From Antarctobacter aquimaris (GTDB lineage Bacteria; Pseudomonadota; Alphaproteobacteria; Rhodobacterales; Rhodobacteraceae), in NCBI RefSeq assembly GCF_900184945.1, contig NZ_FXYF01000025.1, forward strand, positions 1 through 38,417: a stretch of DNA of 38,417 nt. The letters run 5' to 3'. Positions 16,264 to 24,148 of this stretch are shown here, in pieces. The position numbers and the translations under genes are program-made. Below the pieces are notes generated by a model. It saw only the letters and a list, made by a program, of their open reading frames with translations. It had not been told where the DNA came from and did no database searches. The first letter of the stretch is position 1. Each line of letters begins with the position of its first letter.

Positions 16264-17850
16264 ATGCGACGCGATCATCGGGAGCATCGCCGCCACAAAG
16301 AGCCTCGATGGAAGACTCTCAAGAAGAAGGAGTCCGGGCTTCCGGCCTACAAGTCGGAGCACCTCGACAGGCTCCGGCAGGATCTGAGCGGGCGCGTGCA
16401 ACTGGCCGGTGCGCCGGGATACAACGACGACCGCATGGTCTTCATGCACACCTATCAGCAATACCCGCAGGTGATCGTCTATTGCGAATGCGATACCGAC
16501 GTCGTCGCGGCGCTGAAATTCGCGCGCCGGTCGGGGTTACAGGTCGCCACGAGGTCAGGCGGGCATTGCACAGCGGGCTTTTCGGTCAACGATCAGGTGG
16601 TGATTGACACCTCCGGCCTGGACCACGTGATCGTGGACCCTGAGACGCCCAGCGTGCGCTGCGGGCCGGGGGTGCCATTTCGCAAGCTGAACCGGGTGCT
16701 GGACTTCCACAGGCTGCACCTGCCTGGTGGCGGCTGCGAAACGGTCAATGTCGCCGGCTACATGATGGGCGGGGGATACGGCTTTACGTCGCGGCTTTTC
16801 GGAATGAATTGCGACCGGGTGACCGGCGTGCGGATGGCTCTGGCCGACGGCACGATCGTCACTGCGAACGACGCGGAGAACAAGGACCTGTACTGGGCCG
16901 TGCGCGGGGGAACCGGCAACCAGTTCGGCGTGCTGCTGGAGATTTTCTACGACCCGGTCCCGCTGGACCGCAAATTCTTCGGCTTCGGGCTGCGCTGGAA
17001 CATGCGGCACCGCCACGAGGCCGATGTCGCCCGGGTGTGCCGGGTGCTCGAACAGCTTCAGGCGGAATACTCCAACTCCGGGCCACCCAGGATGGGGCAC
17101 CAGGCCCTGATGATGTATCTGCCGGACGCGGATCATCCGAACGGGCAGACCCCCTGTCTGTGCCTGCGGGGGCTTTACGATGGCACCGAGGCAGAGGCCA
17201 AGGCGGCGCTGGATCCGCTCCTGGCCACGCTCGAAGACCCGCGCGCCGATGTCGAAATCTGGACGCACAAGCACCACTACACGCGGCTCAACGAGATCCT
17301 GCTGCAGACCGTCGATCCGCCCGGGCGCGACATGCCGACCGTGTCGATGAACACAAAGCCGCTGGTGGAGGGATGGCTGATAAACGAGCACCACCCGGCG
17401 GAACGGTGGCGGGAGGTCGTGGATCATTTCCTGAACGCGCCGGACAAGACCTGCTTTGTCGCGCTTGAATTCTACGGCGGCGCGATTGCCGAACCCGCGC
17501 CAACGGACATGGCCTTTGTCCACCGCGATCCTTCCGTTGACATGTTCAGTTGGGCGTTCTGGACCTTCGACACGCACCAGCAGGCGTCGGTCGACTGGCT
17601 CGATGGCCTTGGCGCGCTGGCCACCGGCATGGGCAGCGGGCGGCGCTATCAGAACTACCCGCGCCGCGGGACCACGGATTTCCTGGACGCCTATTTCGGT
17701 CAGAACCTTCCCCGGCTGCAACAGATCAAGGCCCGGTACGACCCCCACAACATGTTCTGGTTCGAACAGAGCCTGGGGCCAAAGCCGGCGCCGGCCGGCA
17801 GTCACGACATCCACACCGGCGATGCCGGACAGGCGGAGGACGCGCGATGA
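16264..17850 (+). CDS. FAD-linked oxidase of the berberine-bridge-enzyme type
   Basis: A 528-residue protein from the ATG at 16264; a GGGGGAA site lies upstream, and the GTG at 16261 is equally possible. The N-terminal FAD_binding_4 domain carries His101 in RSGGHCTAGF and Cys158 in GGGCETVNVAGYMMGGGYGF, the two positions that bind FAD covalently in bicovalent family members. The C-terminal BBE segment reads YFGQNLPRLQQIKARYDPHNMF. Such enzymes oxidise sugars, alcohols or alkaloid-like C-N bonds and reduce O2. It is the first gene of a five-gene operon, overlapping the next by ATGA. No signal peptide is seen. The substrate is unknown; acting on the same product as the LodA-like proteins is inference. 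Confidence 0.88.
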   Translation: MRRDHREHRRHKEPRWKTLKKKESGLPAYKSEHLDRLRQDLSGRVQLAGAPGYNDDRMVFMHTYQQYPQVIVYCECDTDVVAALKFARRSGLQVATRSGGHCTAGFSVNDQVVIDTSGLDHVIVDPETPSVRCGPGVPFRKLNRVLDFHRLHLPGGGCETVNVAGYMMGGGYGFTSRLFGMNCDRVTGVRMALADGTIVTANDAENKDLYWAVRGGTGNQFGVLLEIFYDPVPLDRKFFGFGLRWNMRHRHEADVARVCRVLEQLQAEYSNSGPPRMGHQALMMYLPDADHPNGQTPCLCLRGLYDGTEAEAKAALDPLLATLEDPRADVEIWTHKHHYTRLNEILLQTVDPPGRDMPTVSMNTKPLVEGWLINEHHPAERWREVVDHFLNAPDKTCFVALEFYGGAIAEPAPTDMAFVHRDPSVDMFSWAFWTFDTHQQASVDWLDGLGALATGMGSGRRYQNYPRRGTTDFLDAYFGQNLPRLQQIKARYDPHNMFWFEQSLGPKPAPAGSHDIHTGDAGQAEDAR

Positions 17851-19667
17851 CGAAAGAACCGGACACCTCGTGCGGCCATGCCGGCACCGAACCTTGCGCG
17901 CCCTGGTGCGGGCGCGACCCGGAGAAGGGGCGCGTGCTGGGCATCTTCTTCGATCCGCCGATGGCAATCGCCCGCGTCGGCGGATCGAAGGAGCCGATGC
18001 CGGCCTATCGCTGGAAACTGGACGAAAATCCGGCCCGCGGTGTGCAGACCATGATCGAACCCGCGCCAAGCCTGATCGAGACCTCGGTCAGGGGCAACGG
18101 GCATCATCCCTTCACGCTGAGCGTGGAAACGCCGGACCGGGTCCAGTTCAAGGACCGGCACGGCAAGATCAAGCCCGTGGCGCCGTTCTTCGAACTCTGG
18201 GCGCGGGTGCAGGACGACGACGGCTCCGTGGTCAGGGTGCCGGTCACACAGGCGTTTCTCAAGGCCCGCGGCACCGCGTTGCGGCACCTGCGTTTCACGG
18301 TGGTGGCCGCCAACCGCAAGGCCGAGGCGCGCACCAAGCTGGCATCCTGCGCGGCCATCGCGCGCAAGGTGTTTTCCGCCGACGACTACAGGACCCATCA
18401 TCTGGACGCGATCAGCCCGCATACCGAGGGCCAGGTGCCGCTGGTGCGCCCGGACGCGCCGCTGCCGCTGGGCAAGATCCGGACCTACGTGGCAAACGAG
18501 GGCAGCCCCGACTGCCGGACACGGCTGGATCAGGTCCGCATCCGGTTCATCCCGGGCAAGGGAGACGCCTATGGCCCGCCCGAAGCCGCGAAAGCCCCGG
18601 CTTCGCCGCTGCCGCCCGGGGCCTTTGCGCCGGCTGTGACCGAGTATGGCCGCATCCACAAGATGACGCGCAAGGAAAACCGCATCCTCAGTTCGGACAC
18701 GCCCTGGCTTGGCTACAATTTCCGTACCGAAAACGCGCCGAAGTGGCCGACGCCGATGGACAGCTATGACGGCGCACGGGTCGGGTCGGGCAACGGCTGG
18801 GGGCTGATCGACGACACCTGCGATCTGATGCTGACCGCGGAACTGGCCATCGACGGGGCCGCGCATGTGGCACAGGCGCGGGCCATGGCCGGCCCGCCCG
18901 ATTTTGCGCCCGACAAGCGGCCGATGTATTCGATCCGGGACGAGCTGGAGGATCGCGAACTGGCCGCGGCAGAGCTGGACATCGACCGGACGCCGGTTGA
19001 AATCCTGGACCTGTTTCGCCGGATATTCGAGACCGCCAGCCTGGTGAACCTCGACCAGAGGCGGTCCTGGGCGCTCGATGGCAACGCGCAGCTGCTCACC
19101 GAACCGGACGAGACCAACCCCGATTGGGACGCGGGCCTGTCGCCCCGGCTCGGGCCGAAATCCATGCGCGAGGATGACGCGCCCTATGCCAGCCTCGTGC
19201 CCGAATACACGCCCGGTCAGGGCGATACGATCGAACCGCGCTCGGGCGCGAATGACCGGCTGCCCTATACCCAGGTGGTGCAGCAGGTCCATGCGCGCCT
19301 GTGCGACAGCCCGATCCTGCGCGCCTTCCTGCTGCGCGACCCCGATCGTGTGCGCCGCATCGTGCGCCCGCCTTTCGCCCATGTCGGCGAACTGCCGCGG
19401 CTTCCCGGCGTGCAGCCGGACAAGCCGGTGGATTTCGGCGACCGGACGGACCTGAGCGACATCACCTACCGCGATCCGCGCGCGACGCGGGCCCAGACCT
19501 ACGACATGCGGATGCCGCCCTACATGCGCCACTCGATGGGGGTGCCCCTGTCGGTCACCCGTCGGCAATACGACCTCTTGATGAAGTATCTCGACAAGCT
19601 GGAGGGCGAATGGAAACACACCGTTCAGCCCGTGCCCGACGCGCACCCGACGCAGGCCGACACATGA
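17847..19667 (+). CDS. LodA N-terminal-domain-like protein (split CTQ oxidase, subunit 1)
   Basis: 606 residues. Early on it has FFDPPMAIARVGGSKE (residues ~35-50), like the PPIGIARVGNS opening of LodA/GoxA L-amino-acid oxidases. It then has FKDRHGKIKPVAPFFELWAR and RHLRFTVVAANRKAE, matching the LodA segment in which a GxxKxxAxxFxxY-like strand precedes WTVxxANKKA. The C-terminal LSVTRRQYDLLMKYLDKLEG resembles the helix that in LodA precedes the cofactor-bearing half. The protein stops there and the next gene resumes with that half. N-terminal Cys9, Cys17 and Cys21 are unusual. It is coupled by ATGA at both ends. Family assignment is by motif reading and needs profile confirmation. Confidence 0.6.
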   Translation: MTKEPDTSCGHAGTEPCAPWCGRDPEKGRVLGIFFDPPMAIARVGGSKEPMPAYRWKLDENPARGVQTMIEPAPSLIETSVRGNGHHPFTLSVETPDRVQFKDRHGKIKPVAPFFELWARVQDDDGSVVRVPVTQAFLKARGTALRHLRFTVVAANRKAEARTKLASCAAIARKVFSADDYRTHHLDAISPHTEGQVPLVRPDAPLPLGKIRTYVANEGSPDCRTRLDQVRIRFIPGKGDAYGPPEAAKAPASPLPPGAFAPAVTEYGRIHKMTRKENRILSSDTPWLGYNFRTENAPKWPTPMDSYDGARVGSGNGWGLIDDTCDLMLTAELAIDGAAHVAQARAMAGPPDFAPDKRPMYSIRDELEDRELAAAELDIDRTPVEILDLFRRIFETASLVNLDQRRSWALDGNAQLLTEPDETNPDWDAGLSPRLGPKSMREDDAPYASLVPEYTPGQGDTIEPRSGANDRLPYTQVVQQVHARLCDSPILRAFLLRDPDRVRRIVRPPFAHVGELPRLPGVQPDKPVDFGDRTDLSDITYRDPRATRAQTYDMRMPPYMRHSMGVPLSVTRRQYDLLMKYLDKLEGEWKHTVQPVPDAHPTQADT

Positions 19668-21505
19668 GCAGCGGTCCGAACAAGCCTGCGCCGACGCAGC
19701 TGAACCAGGCGCCGGCATCCGATCCGCGCGGCAATCCGGTCTATGCCGAGCCGATCCTGGGCAACCCGGTCTCATCGTTGATGGACTCGGGGGTGGGAAA
19801 CTGCTTTCCGGGGCTGGAATTCGACGTGCGCCAGCTGGACGTGCGGTTCTTTCCGGGGCTGGTGTTCGAGTTCCTCGGCGTCACGCCCGCCGGGCCGGAT
19901 GGCACGCAGGGCGCGCGGCTGGTCTATGCCGACCCCGCGGGCGACCCTGTGATCGCCGACCATTTCACCGCTGACGGGCCGGCATGGGTGTCGGCGCTGA
20001 AGCGGCAGTTCGCCGGCCCCCAGGGCGCCGCTCTGGGCGCGGGCACATGGTATCTGCATTTCGTCGAACAGGACGGCAAGCGGATCGTGTTGTACGGGCA
20101 ATCGCTGTATCAGAACGCGGTCGTCCTGACCCCCTACGAGGGCGAAACCGCCTGGTGGATCATCCGCCTGATCGAGCCCGACAAGCCCCTGACCATCGGC
20201 CTGACCCAGCGCGCGGCGGATGGCTCGCCCACCGGTGTGCCGGTGGTTCTGACGGGGCAGCGGCGCAGGTTTCTCGACGACGAGGGCATGATCGATCCGG
20301 TCTATCATCCGGGCGAGCTGACCTCGTCCATGTGCAGCCCCTGGACCCATGATTTTCGCGACTGCGCCTGCCATTACTGGGCGTCGAACCATCCCGACGT
20401 GGTGCTTGGCGAGGTCGATGACCCGCAGCAGATGCTGGACAACCGCACCGACCGCGACGACCCGGCACAGGCGGTGACCTTCATCGACTGGATGCGACGA
20501 CGCCACGAGCCGCTGAAGGATGTCTCGGCCCGGACCACCTTGCCCAAGGCGCGGCCGGACCGCTACGACCCTTACGAGATCAACCTGCACTGGCAGGAAC
20601 TGGACTTCGTGCTTCAGGGACAGGAAACCGATGGCACGCCCGCGGGGCCGCCGATGCTGCGGCTTGTGCGGTACGAGTCGCTGGAAAAGATGGTCACCGA
20701 TCTCAGCACACGGCTCGCGGGGCTGGAGCTGACGCTGGCGCTGGAATACCTCTACGCCTTTTTCAGCCTGCGCCAGCCGGACGAGGTGACCCCGGCCGAA
20801 GAAGCCACCTGGCCGGGGCTGCGAGAGGACCTGCGCGCGGCGCGCCAGTTGATCCTTTCCGTCGCGCTGAGCGAGATGACGCATCTGCGCTGGGTCAACC
20901 AGACCCTCTGGCTGATCCACAACGCCTATCCGCACCTTGGCCCCTACAAGCCCTGTCTGAGCGCGGCGGTTTCGGTCAGCGAAACCGACCCGAAGGACCC
21001 GGACAAGGAACGCACAAGGCCCCGCCTTCTGCGCCGGGCGACGCCGGAGGTCTTGCAGGATTTCGTGGATGTCGAACGCCCCGGCGGTCACCTCGACACC
21101 GAATACGTCAACCTGGTCGGCATGTTGCGCGACTCCAAGGAGCCGTTTCCCGAAGGCCTCTATCAATTGGCGGTGCGGATCGACAGCGACGGGATGCAGC
21201 ACTACCAGAAGTTTCGAGACGTCAAGCGCATCCTGGCACCCTACTCCGCGCGGGAGGCCCTGTATCTGCGCCCGATAGAGCCGGGAGAGCCGACGTCCGA
21301 CGAGGTCATGCCGGCGCTGGACCGGATCCGGACTGCGCTGGACGCCCTGGCCGAAGCCTATGCGATCGAGGCGGCGTTGGGTGACATGCCCAGGGCGAAC
21401 GCAAAAGTCAGGGAGGCCCGCGAGGCGATGCACGATCTCAACGCGATCGCGCTGGACCTGGCACGCAGGAACATCGGAGTGCCGTTCTTCGCGGTCTTCC
21501 CATGA
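19664..21505 (+). CDS. LodA C-terminal-like domain fused to VioB-type ferritin-like domain (subunit 2)
   Basis: 613 residues. Residues ~30-245 resemble the cofactor half of LodA/GoxA: GVGNCFPGLEFDVR (Cys47) corresponds to the family's NC..(F)PGIE, and MCSPWTHDFRDCACHYW (Trp227) to its PWQADF..C...WWP segment. In LodA a Cys and a Trp from these regions form cysteine tryptophylquinone. Residues ~335-530 resemble the ferritin-like domain of VioB/RebD iminophenylpyruvate dimer synthases: LELTLALEYLYAFFSL (Glu355, Glu361), ALSEMTHLRW (Glu404, His407) and a third motif with His513. I know of no described LodA protein with this fusion. It is ATGA-coupled to both neighbours. The Cys47-Trp227 pairing is inference. 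Confidence 0.6.
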   Translation: MSSGPNKPAPTQLNQAPASDPRGNPVYAEPILGNPVSSLMDSGVGNCFPGLEFDVRQLDVRFFPGLVFEFLGVTPAGPDGTQGARLVYADPAGDPVIADHFTADGPAWVSALKRQFAGPQGAALGAGTWYLHFVEQDGKRIVLYGQSLYQNAVVLTPYEGETAWWIIRLIEPDKPLTIGLTQRAADGSPTGVPVVLTGQRRRFLDDEGMIDPVYHPGELTSSMCSPWTHDFRDCACHYWASNHPDVVLGEVDDPQQMLDNRTDRDDPAQAVTFIDWMRRRHEPLKDVSARTTLPKARPDRYDPYEINLHWQELDFVLQGQETDGTPAGPPMLRLVRYESLEKMVTDLSTRLAGLELTLALEYLYAFFSLRQPDEVTPAEEATWPGLREDLRAARQLILSVALSEMTHLRWVNQTLWLIHNAYPHLGPYKPCLSAAVSVSETDPKDPDKERTRPRLLRRATPEVLQDFVDVERPGGHLDTEYVNLVGMLRDSKEPFPEGLYQLAVRIDSDGMQHYQKFRDVKRILAPYSAREALYLRPIEPGEPTSDEVMPALDRIRTALDALAEAYAIEAALGDMPRANAKVREAREAMHDLNAIALDLARRNIGVPFFAVFP

Positions 21506-22821
21506 CGCCGGTTCTGCCGCGGCAGGATGCCCGTGCGAGCGCCCTGGCGCATGTCGCGGGTGATGTGCTGCTGATGGCCGAAACCGCCGCGATTTTCGGC
21601 CTGTCGGCAAACGATGCGGCGCAGATGCGACGCGCGTTGCGCGCCGGGGATGCCGCCGCGCGTGTGGAACTGGCCCGGATCGGTCTGGAGGCGCCCGCGC
21701 AGGCGCCCCCTCCGCGTGTCGATGTGCATCCGGTCCGGGCGCTGGCGCTGACGGTGTCGCAGACCTGCAATCTCGCCTGTGGCTATTGCTACGCCGCGGG
21801 GGGCAATTTTGGCGGTGCGGATACCCACATGGGCTGGGAGGTGGCCAGCAAGGCGATCGACCAGCTGATCGCGGGCACGGTGCCCGGCGGCGGTGCCAAG
21901 ATCGCCTTCATGGGCGGCGAGCCGATGGTCGCGCGGGAGCTGATCCGCAGATCGGTCGCCCACGCCGACAAACTGGGGGCCGCGCGGGCGGTGCGCGTTG
22001 GCTATTCTCTGACAACGAACGGAACGCTGATCACACCCGAGGACGCCGAATTCTTTGCGCGCCATCGCTTTGCCGTCACCGTCAGCCTGGACGGCGGCAA
22101 GGACGTGAATGACCGCTTGCGGCCGGACCGTGTGGGCAAGGGCAGCTTTGACCGCGTGGCGCGCCGGATCGCGCCCTTGCTGGCACAAGGCGATCGCATC
22201 CAGCTTGGCGCGCGGGTGACCGTCACGCCGCTCAACCTGGACGTGAGGCGGGTGGTCGAGGACATCGGCGCCCTGGGCTTTGCATCGGTCGGCGTGGCGC
22301 CGATGATCTCGTCACCCACCGGCAAGGGGGCCCTCTCTGGCGCGGCCTTCGGGCAGCTGCTGGAGGCGATGATCGCCTGCGGCGATGCCTGGCTTGCGGC
22401 GTTGCGCGCCGGGCGGACGCATCCATTCGCCAATCTCGCGACGGTGCTGGAAGAACTTCACCGAGGGCAGCCGCGCAGCCACGGCTGCGGCGCCGCACGC
22501 GACTATCTGGCGGTGGACGCGGCTGGCGACTACTCCGCCTGTCACCGGTTCGTCCGGGATCCGTTGGGGGCCATGGGCAACGTGGACAATGGGCCCGACA
22601 TTGATGCCCGCGCCAGCTTTCTGGATGCCCGTACCGTGGAACGGCAAGACCCCTGCCAGTCTTGCTGGGCGCGGCGGCTCTGCGGTGGAGGATGCCACCA
22701 GGAGGTGTTGCACGCCGGACGGCCGGCCTGTGATTTCGTGCGAGGCTGGCTTGATTACGGGTTGCGGGTCTACGCGCAGATGCGCGCCGAGCGCCCCGAA
22801 TGGTTCGATGTCCGGGGCTAG
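21502..22821 (+). CDS. Radical SAM/SPASM maturase, QhpD-like
   Basis: 439 residues. The radical SAM triad is Cys89, Cys93 and Cys96 (CNLACGYCY), with GGEP at 138-141. The SPASM region contributes Cys329, 347, 385, 388, 394, 398 and 410 (CGAARDYLAVDAAGDYSACH, CQSCWARRLCGGGC), enough for two auxiliary 4Fe-4S clusters. The HGCGAARDYLAVD...CHRFV layout resembles QhpD, which forms intraprotein thioether links in the CTQ subunit of quinohaemoprotein amine dehydrogenase. The natural substrate here would be one of the two preceding proteins. It overlaps the upstream gene by ATGA and the next by 14 bp. Confidence 0.85.
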   Translation: MTPVLPRQDARASALAHVAGDVLLMAETAAIFGLSANDAAQMRRALRAGDAAARVELARIGLEAPAQAPPPRVDVHPVRALALTVSQTCNLACGYCYAAGGNFGGADTHMGWEVASKAIDQLIAGTVPGGGAKIAFMGGEPMVARELIRRSVAHADKLGAARAVRVGYSLTTNGTLITPEDAEFFARHRFAVTVSLDGGKDVNDRLRPDRVGKGSFDRVARRIAPLLAQGDRIQLGARVTVTPLNLDVRRVVEDIGALGFASVGVAPMISSPTGKGALSGAAFGQLLEAMIACGDAWLAALRAGRTHPFANLATVLEELHRGQPRSHGCGAARDYLAVDAAGDYSACHRFVRDPLGAMGNVDNGPDIDARASFLDARTVERQDPCQSCWARRLCGGGCHQEVLHAGRPACDFVRGWLDYGLRVYAQMRAERPEWFDVRG

Positions 22822-24148
22822 GGCCCAGGTGGCGGTGCTGGGGGCAGGCCCGGCGGGTTGCGTCGCCGCGCGCCAGCTCGGGCAGTCCGGTGTCGATGTC
22901 TTGCTGATCGACGCAGGCGACCGCGGCGGAGGCCATGTGATGGAAAGCTTCCCGCCCTCCGGTGCCGCGCTGGCCGAGGATATCGGCCTTTTGTCCAGGA
23001 TCTGCGGTGTCAGCGAAGGCCCCGCCGCCCGAATGCACCTGCACTGGCGCGAGGCCGCCGAGATCCGGAAGTTCGAGGGCGACGGGCCGCTGCTGCTGCG
23101 CCGCCGCGAAATGCACGGGGCGCTGCGGTCCGAGGCTCTTGCGCACGCGCGTCACATGCCCGCCCGCGTGCGCCAGGTCAGCGCCACGGGCACCGGGGCA
23201 GAGGTTGTCACCGACGCGGGTGCCGTGTCTTGCGCCATGGTTGTCGATGCCCGCGGGCGCCACGCCGTGAAACGCAAGGGATCAGATCTGGTGGGCCTGG
23301 CTTTTGCCGCGTCGGACGATGTCCCGGACCATTCGATGTGGCTGGAGGCGCTGCCCGATGCCTGGCTTTGGGCCTGTGGCACGGGCATGGGGCGCCTGCA
23401 CGGCGTCCTGTTTCAAAGGGCCGAGACGATGGCGGGCCTGACCGCGCAGGCACGGCAGGCCGGGGTGTGTCGGCTGCTTGGCCAATCTGCATCGCTTGCG
23501 CATGTCACCGACATCAAGGTCGCCCGGCCGGTCGCGGCCGGTCTGGCCTGCGTCGAGGACCCGGTTCCCGCGCCCCGGCACGTTCTGATCGGCGATGCCG
23601 CGCTTGCCCGCGATCCGATCGCGTCGCACGGACTGGTCCACGCCATCCGCAGCGGGGTGCAAGCGGCGGTGGCGGTGCGCACGGTTCTCGATCCGGATGG
23701 CGACACGCATGCCGCGCTGAGCTTTCTGCGGACCAAGCATGTTCAGGCGGTGGCCAGCGCCCGTCTTGCCACGGCGCGGGCCTACCGGGACCAGACCCGG
23801 TTCACCGGCCCGTTCTGGGCGCAATACGGCGAGGAAACTGCGCCTGAGGCCGCGCCGCAGGCCGGACCGGGCCCGATCACGCTGGCCAGGCCCCTGACCC
23901 GCGCCCCGGTGCTGGACGGGGATCGCATCAGATGGGCCGCAGCCATCTATTTGCCGGCCAGCGGCGACTTCTTCACACGCCTCGGCCCGGTGACAGCCCT
24001 CGACATTGCATCGGCATGCCGCCCGGCCGCGCCGTTGAACACGGTCGCGGCGCGGCTCGGCCGGATGCATGCCGCTCCGCTGGTGTTCGATGTTCTCACA
24101 CTCCTTGACCGGGGCGGGGCCATTGCTCAGGTTCCGGGGCCGGCCTGA
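22808..24148 (+). CDS. FAD-dependent monooxygenase-like protein (QhpG/LodB type)
   Basis: 446 residues with an N-terminal dinucleotide-binding fold (VAVLGAGPAGCVAARQL, residues 8-24) and the second FAD motif GDAALARDPIASHGLVHAI from residue 262, as in the flavin monooxygenase/tryptophan-halogenase-like group. That group includes LodB, needed to make CTQ in LodA, and QhpG, which hydroxylates the CTQ tryptophan. The ATG at 22808 lies within the radical SAM gene. Its last 22 bp overlap the end of the convergent cyclase gene. Being last in the operon with a radical SAM partner makes a cofactor-maturation role likely; acting on a small molecule remains possible. Confidence 0.72.
   Translation: MSGARAQVAVLGAGPAGCVAARQLGQSGVDVLLIDAGDRGGGHVMESFPPSGAALAEDIGLLSRICGVSEGPAARMHLHWREAAEIRKFEGDGPLLLRRREMHGALRSEALAHARHMPARVRQVSATGTGAEVVTDAGAVSCAMVVDARGRHAVKRKGSDLVGLAFAASDDVPDHSMWLEALPDAWLWACGTGMGRLHGVLFQRAETMAGLTAQARQAGVCRLLGQSASLAHVTDIKVARPVAAGLACVEDPVPAPRHVLIGDAALARDPIASHGLVHAIRSGVQAAVAVRTVLDPDGDTHAALSFLRTKHVQAVASARLATARAYRDQTRFTGPFWAQYGEETAPEAAPQAGPGPITLARPLTRAPVLDGDRIRWAAAIYLPASGDFFTRLGPVTALDIASACRPAAPLNTVAARLGRMHAAPLVFDVLTLLDRGGAIAQVPGPA

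Noticed and set aside
19664-21505. Haem c binding in the LodA-C-like protein because of its clustered cysteines
   Set aside because: No CxxCH motif is present in either LodA-like protein, and no signal peptide for periplasmic haem attachment is seen.
17802-21610. Long antisense open frames (657 and 612 codons) opposite the LodA-like genes
   Set aside because: They have shadow-type composition and no domain, while the plus-strand genes have ATGA couplings and family motifs.
21502-22821. Reading the radical SAM gene as part of a PQQ or mycofactocin pathway
   Set aside because: No PqqA- or MftA-like small precursor, PqqB/C/D or MftB/D partners are nearby; the flavoprotein partner and LodA-like targets fit a CTQ-type maturation better.
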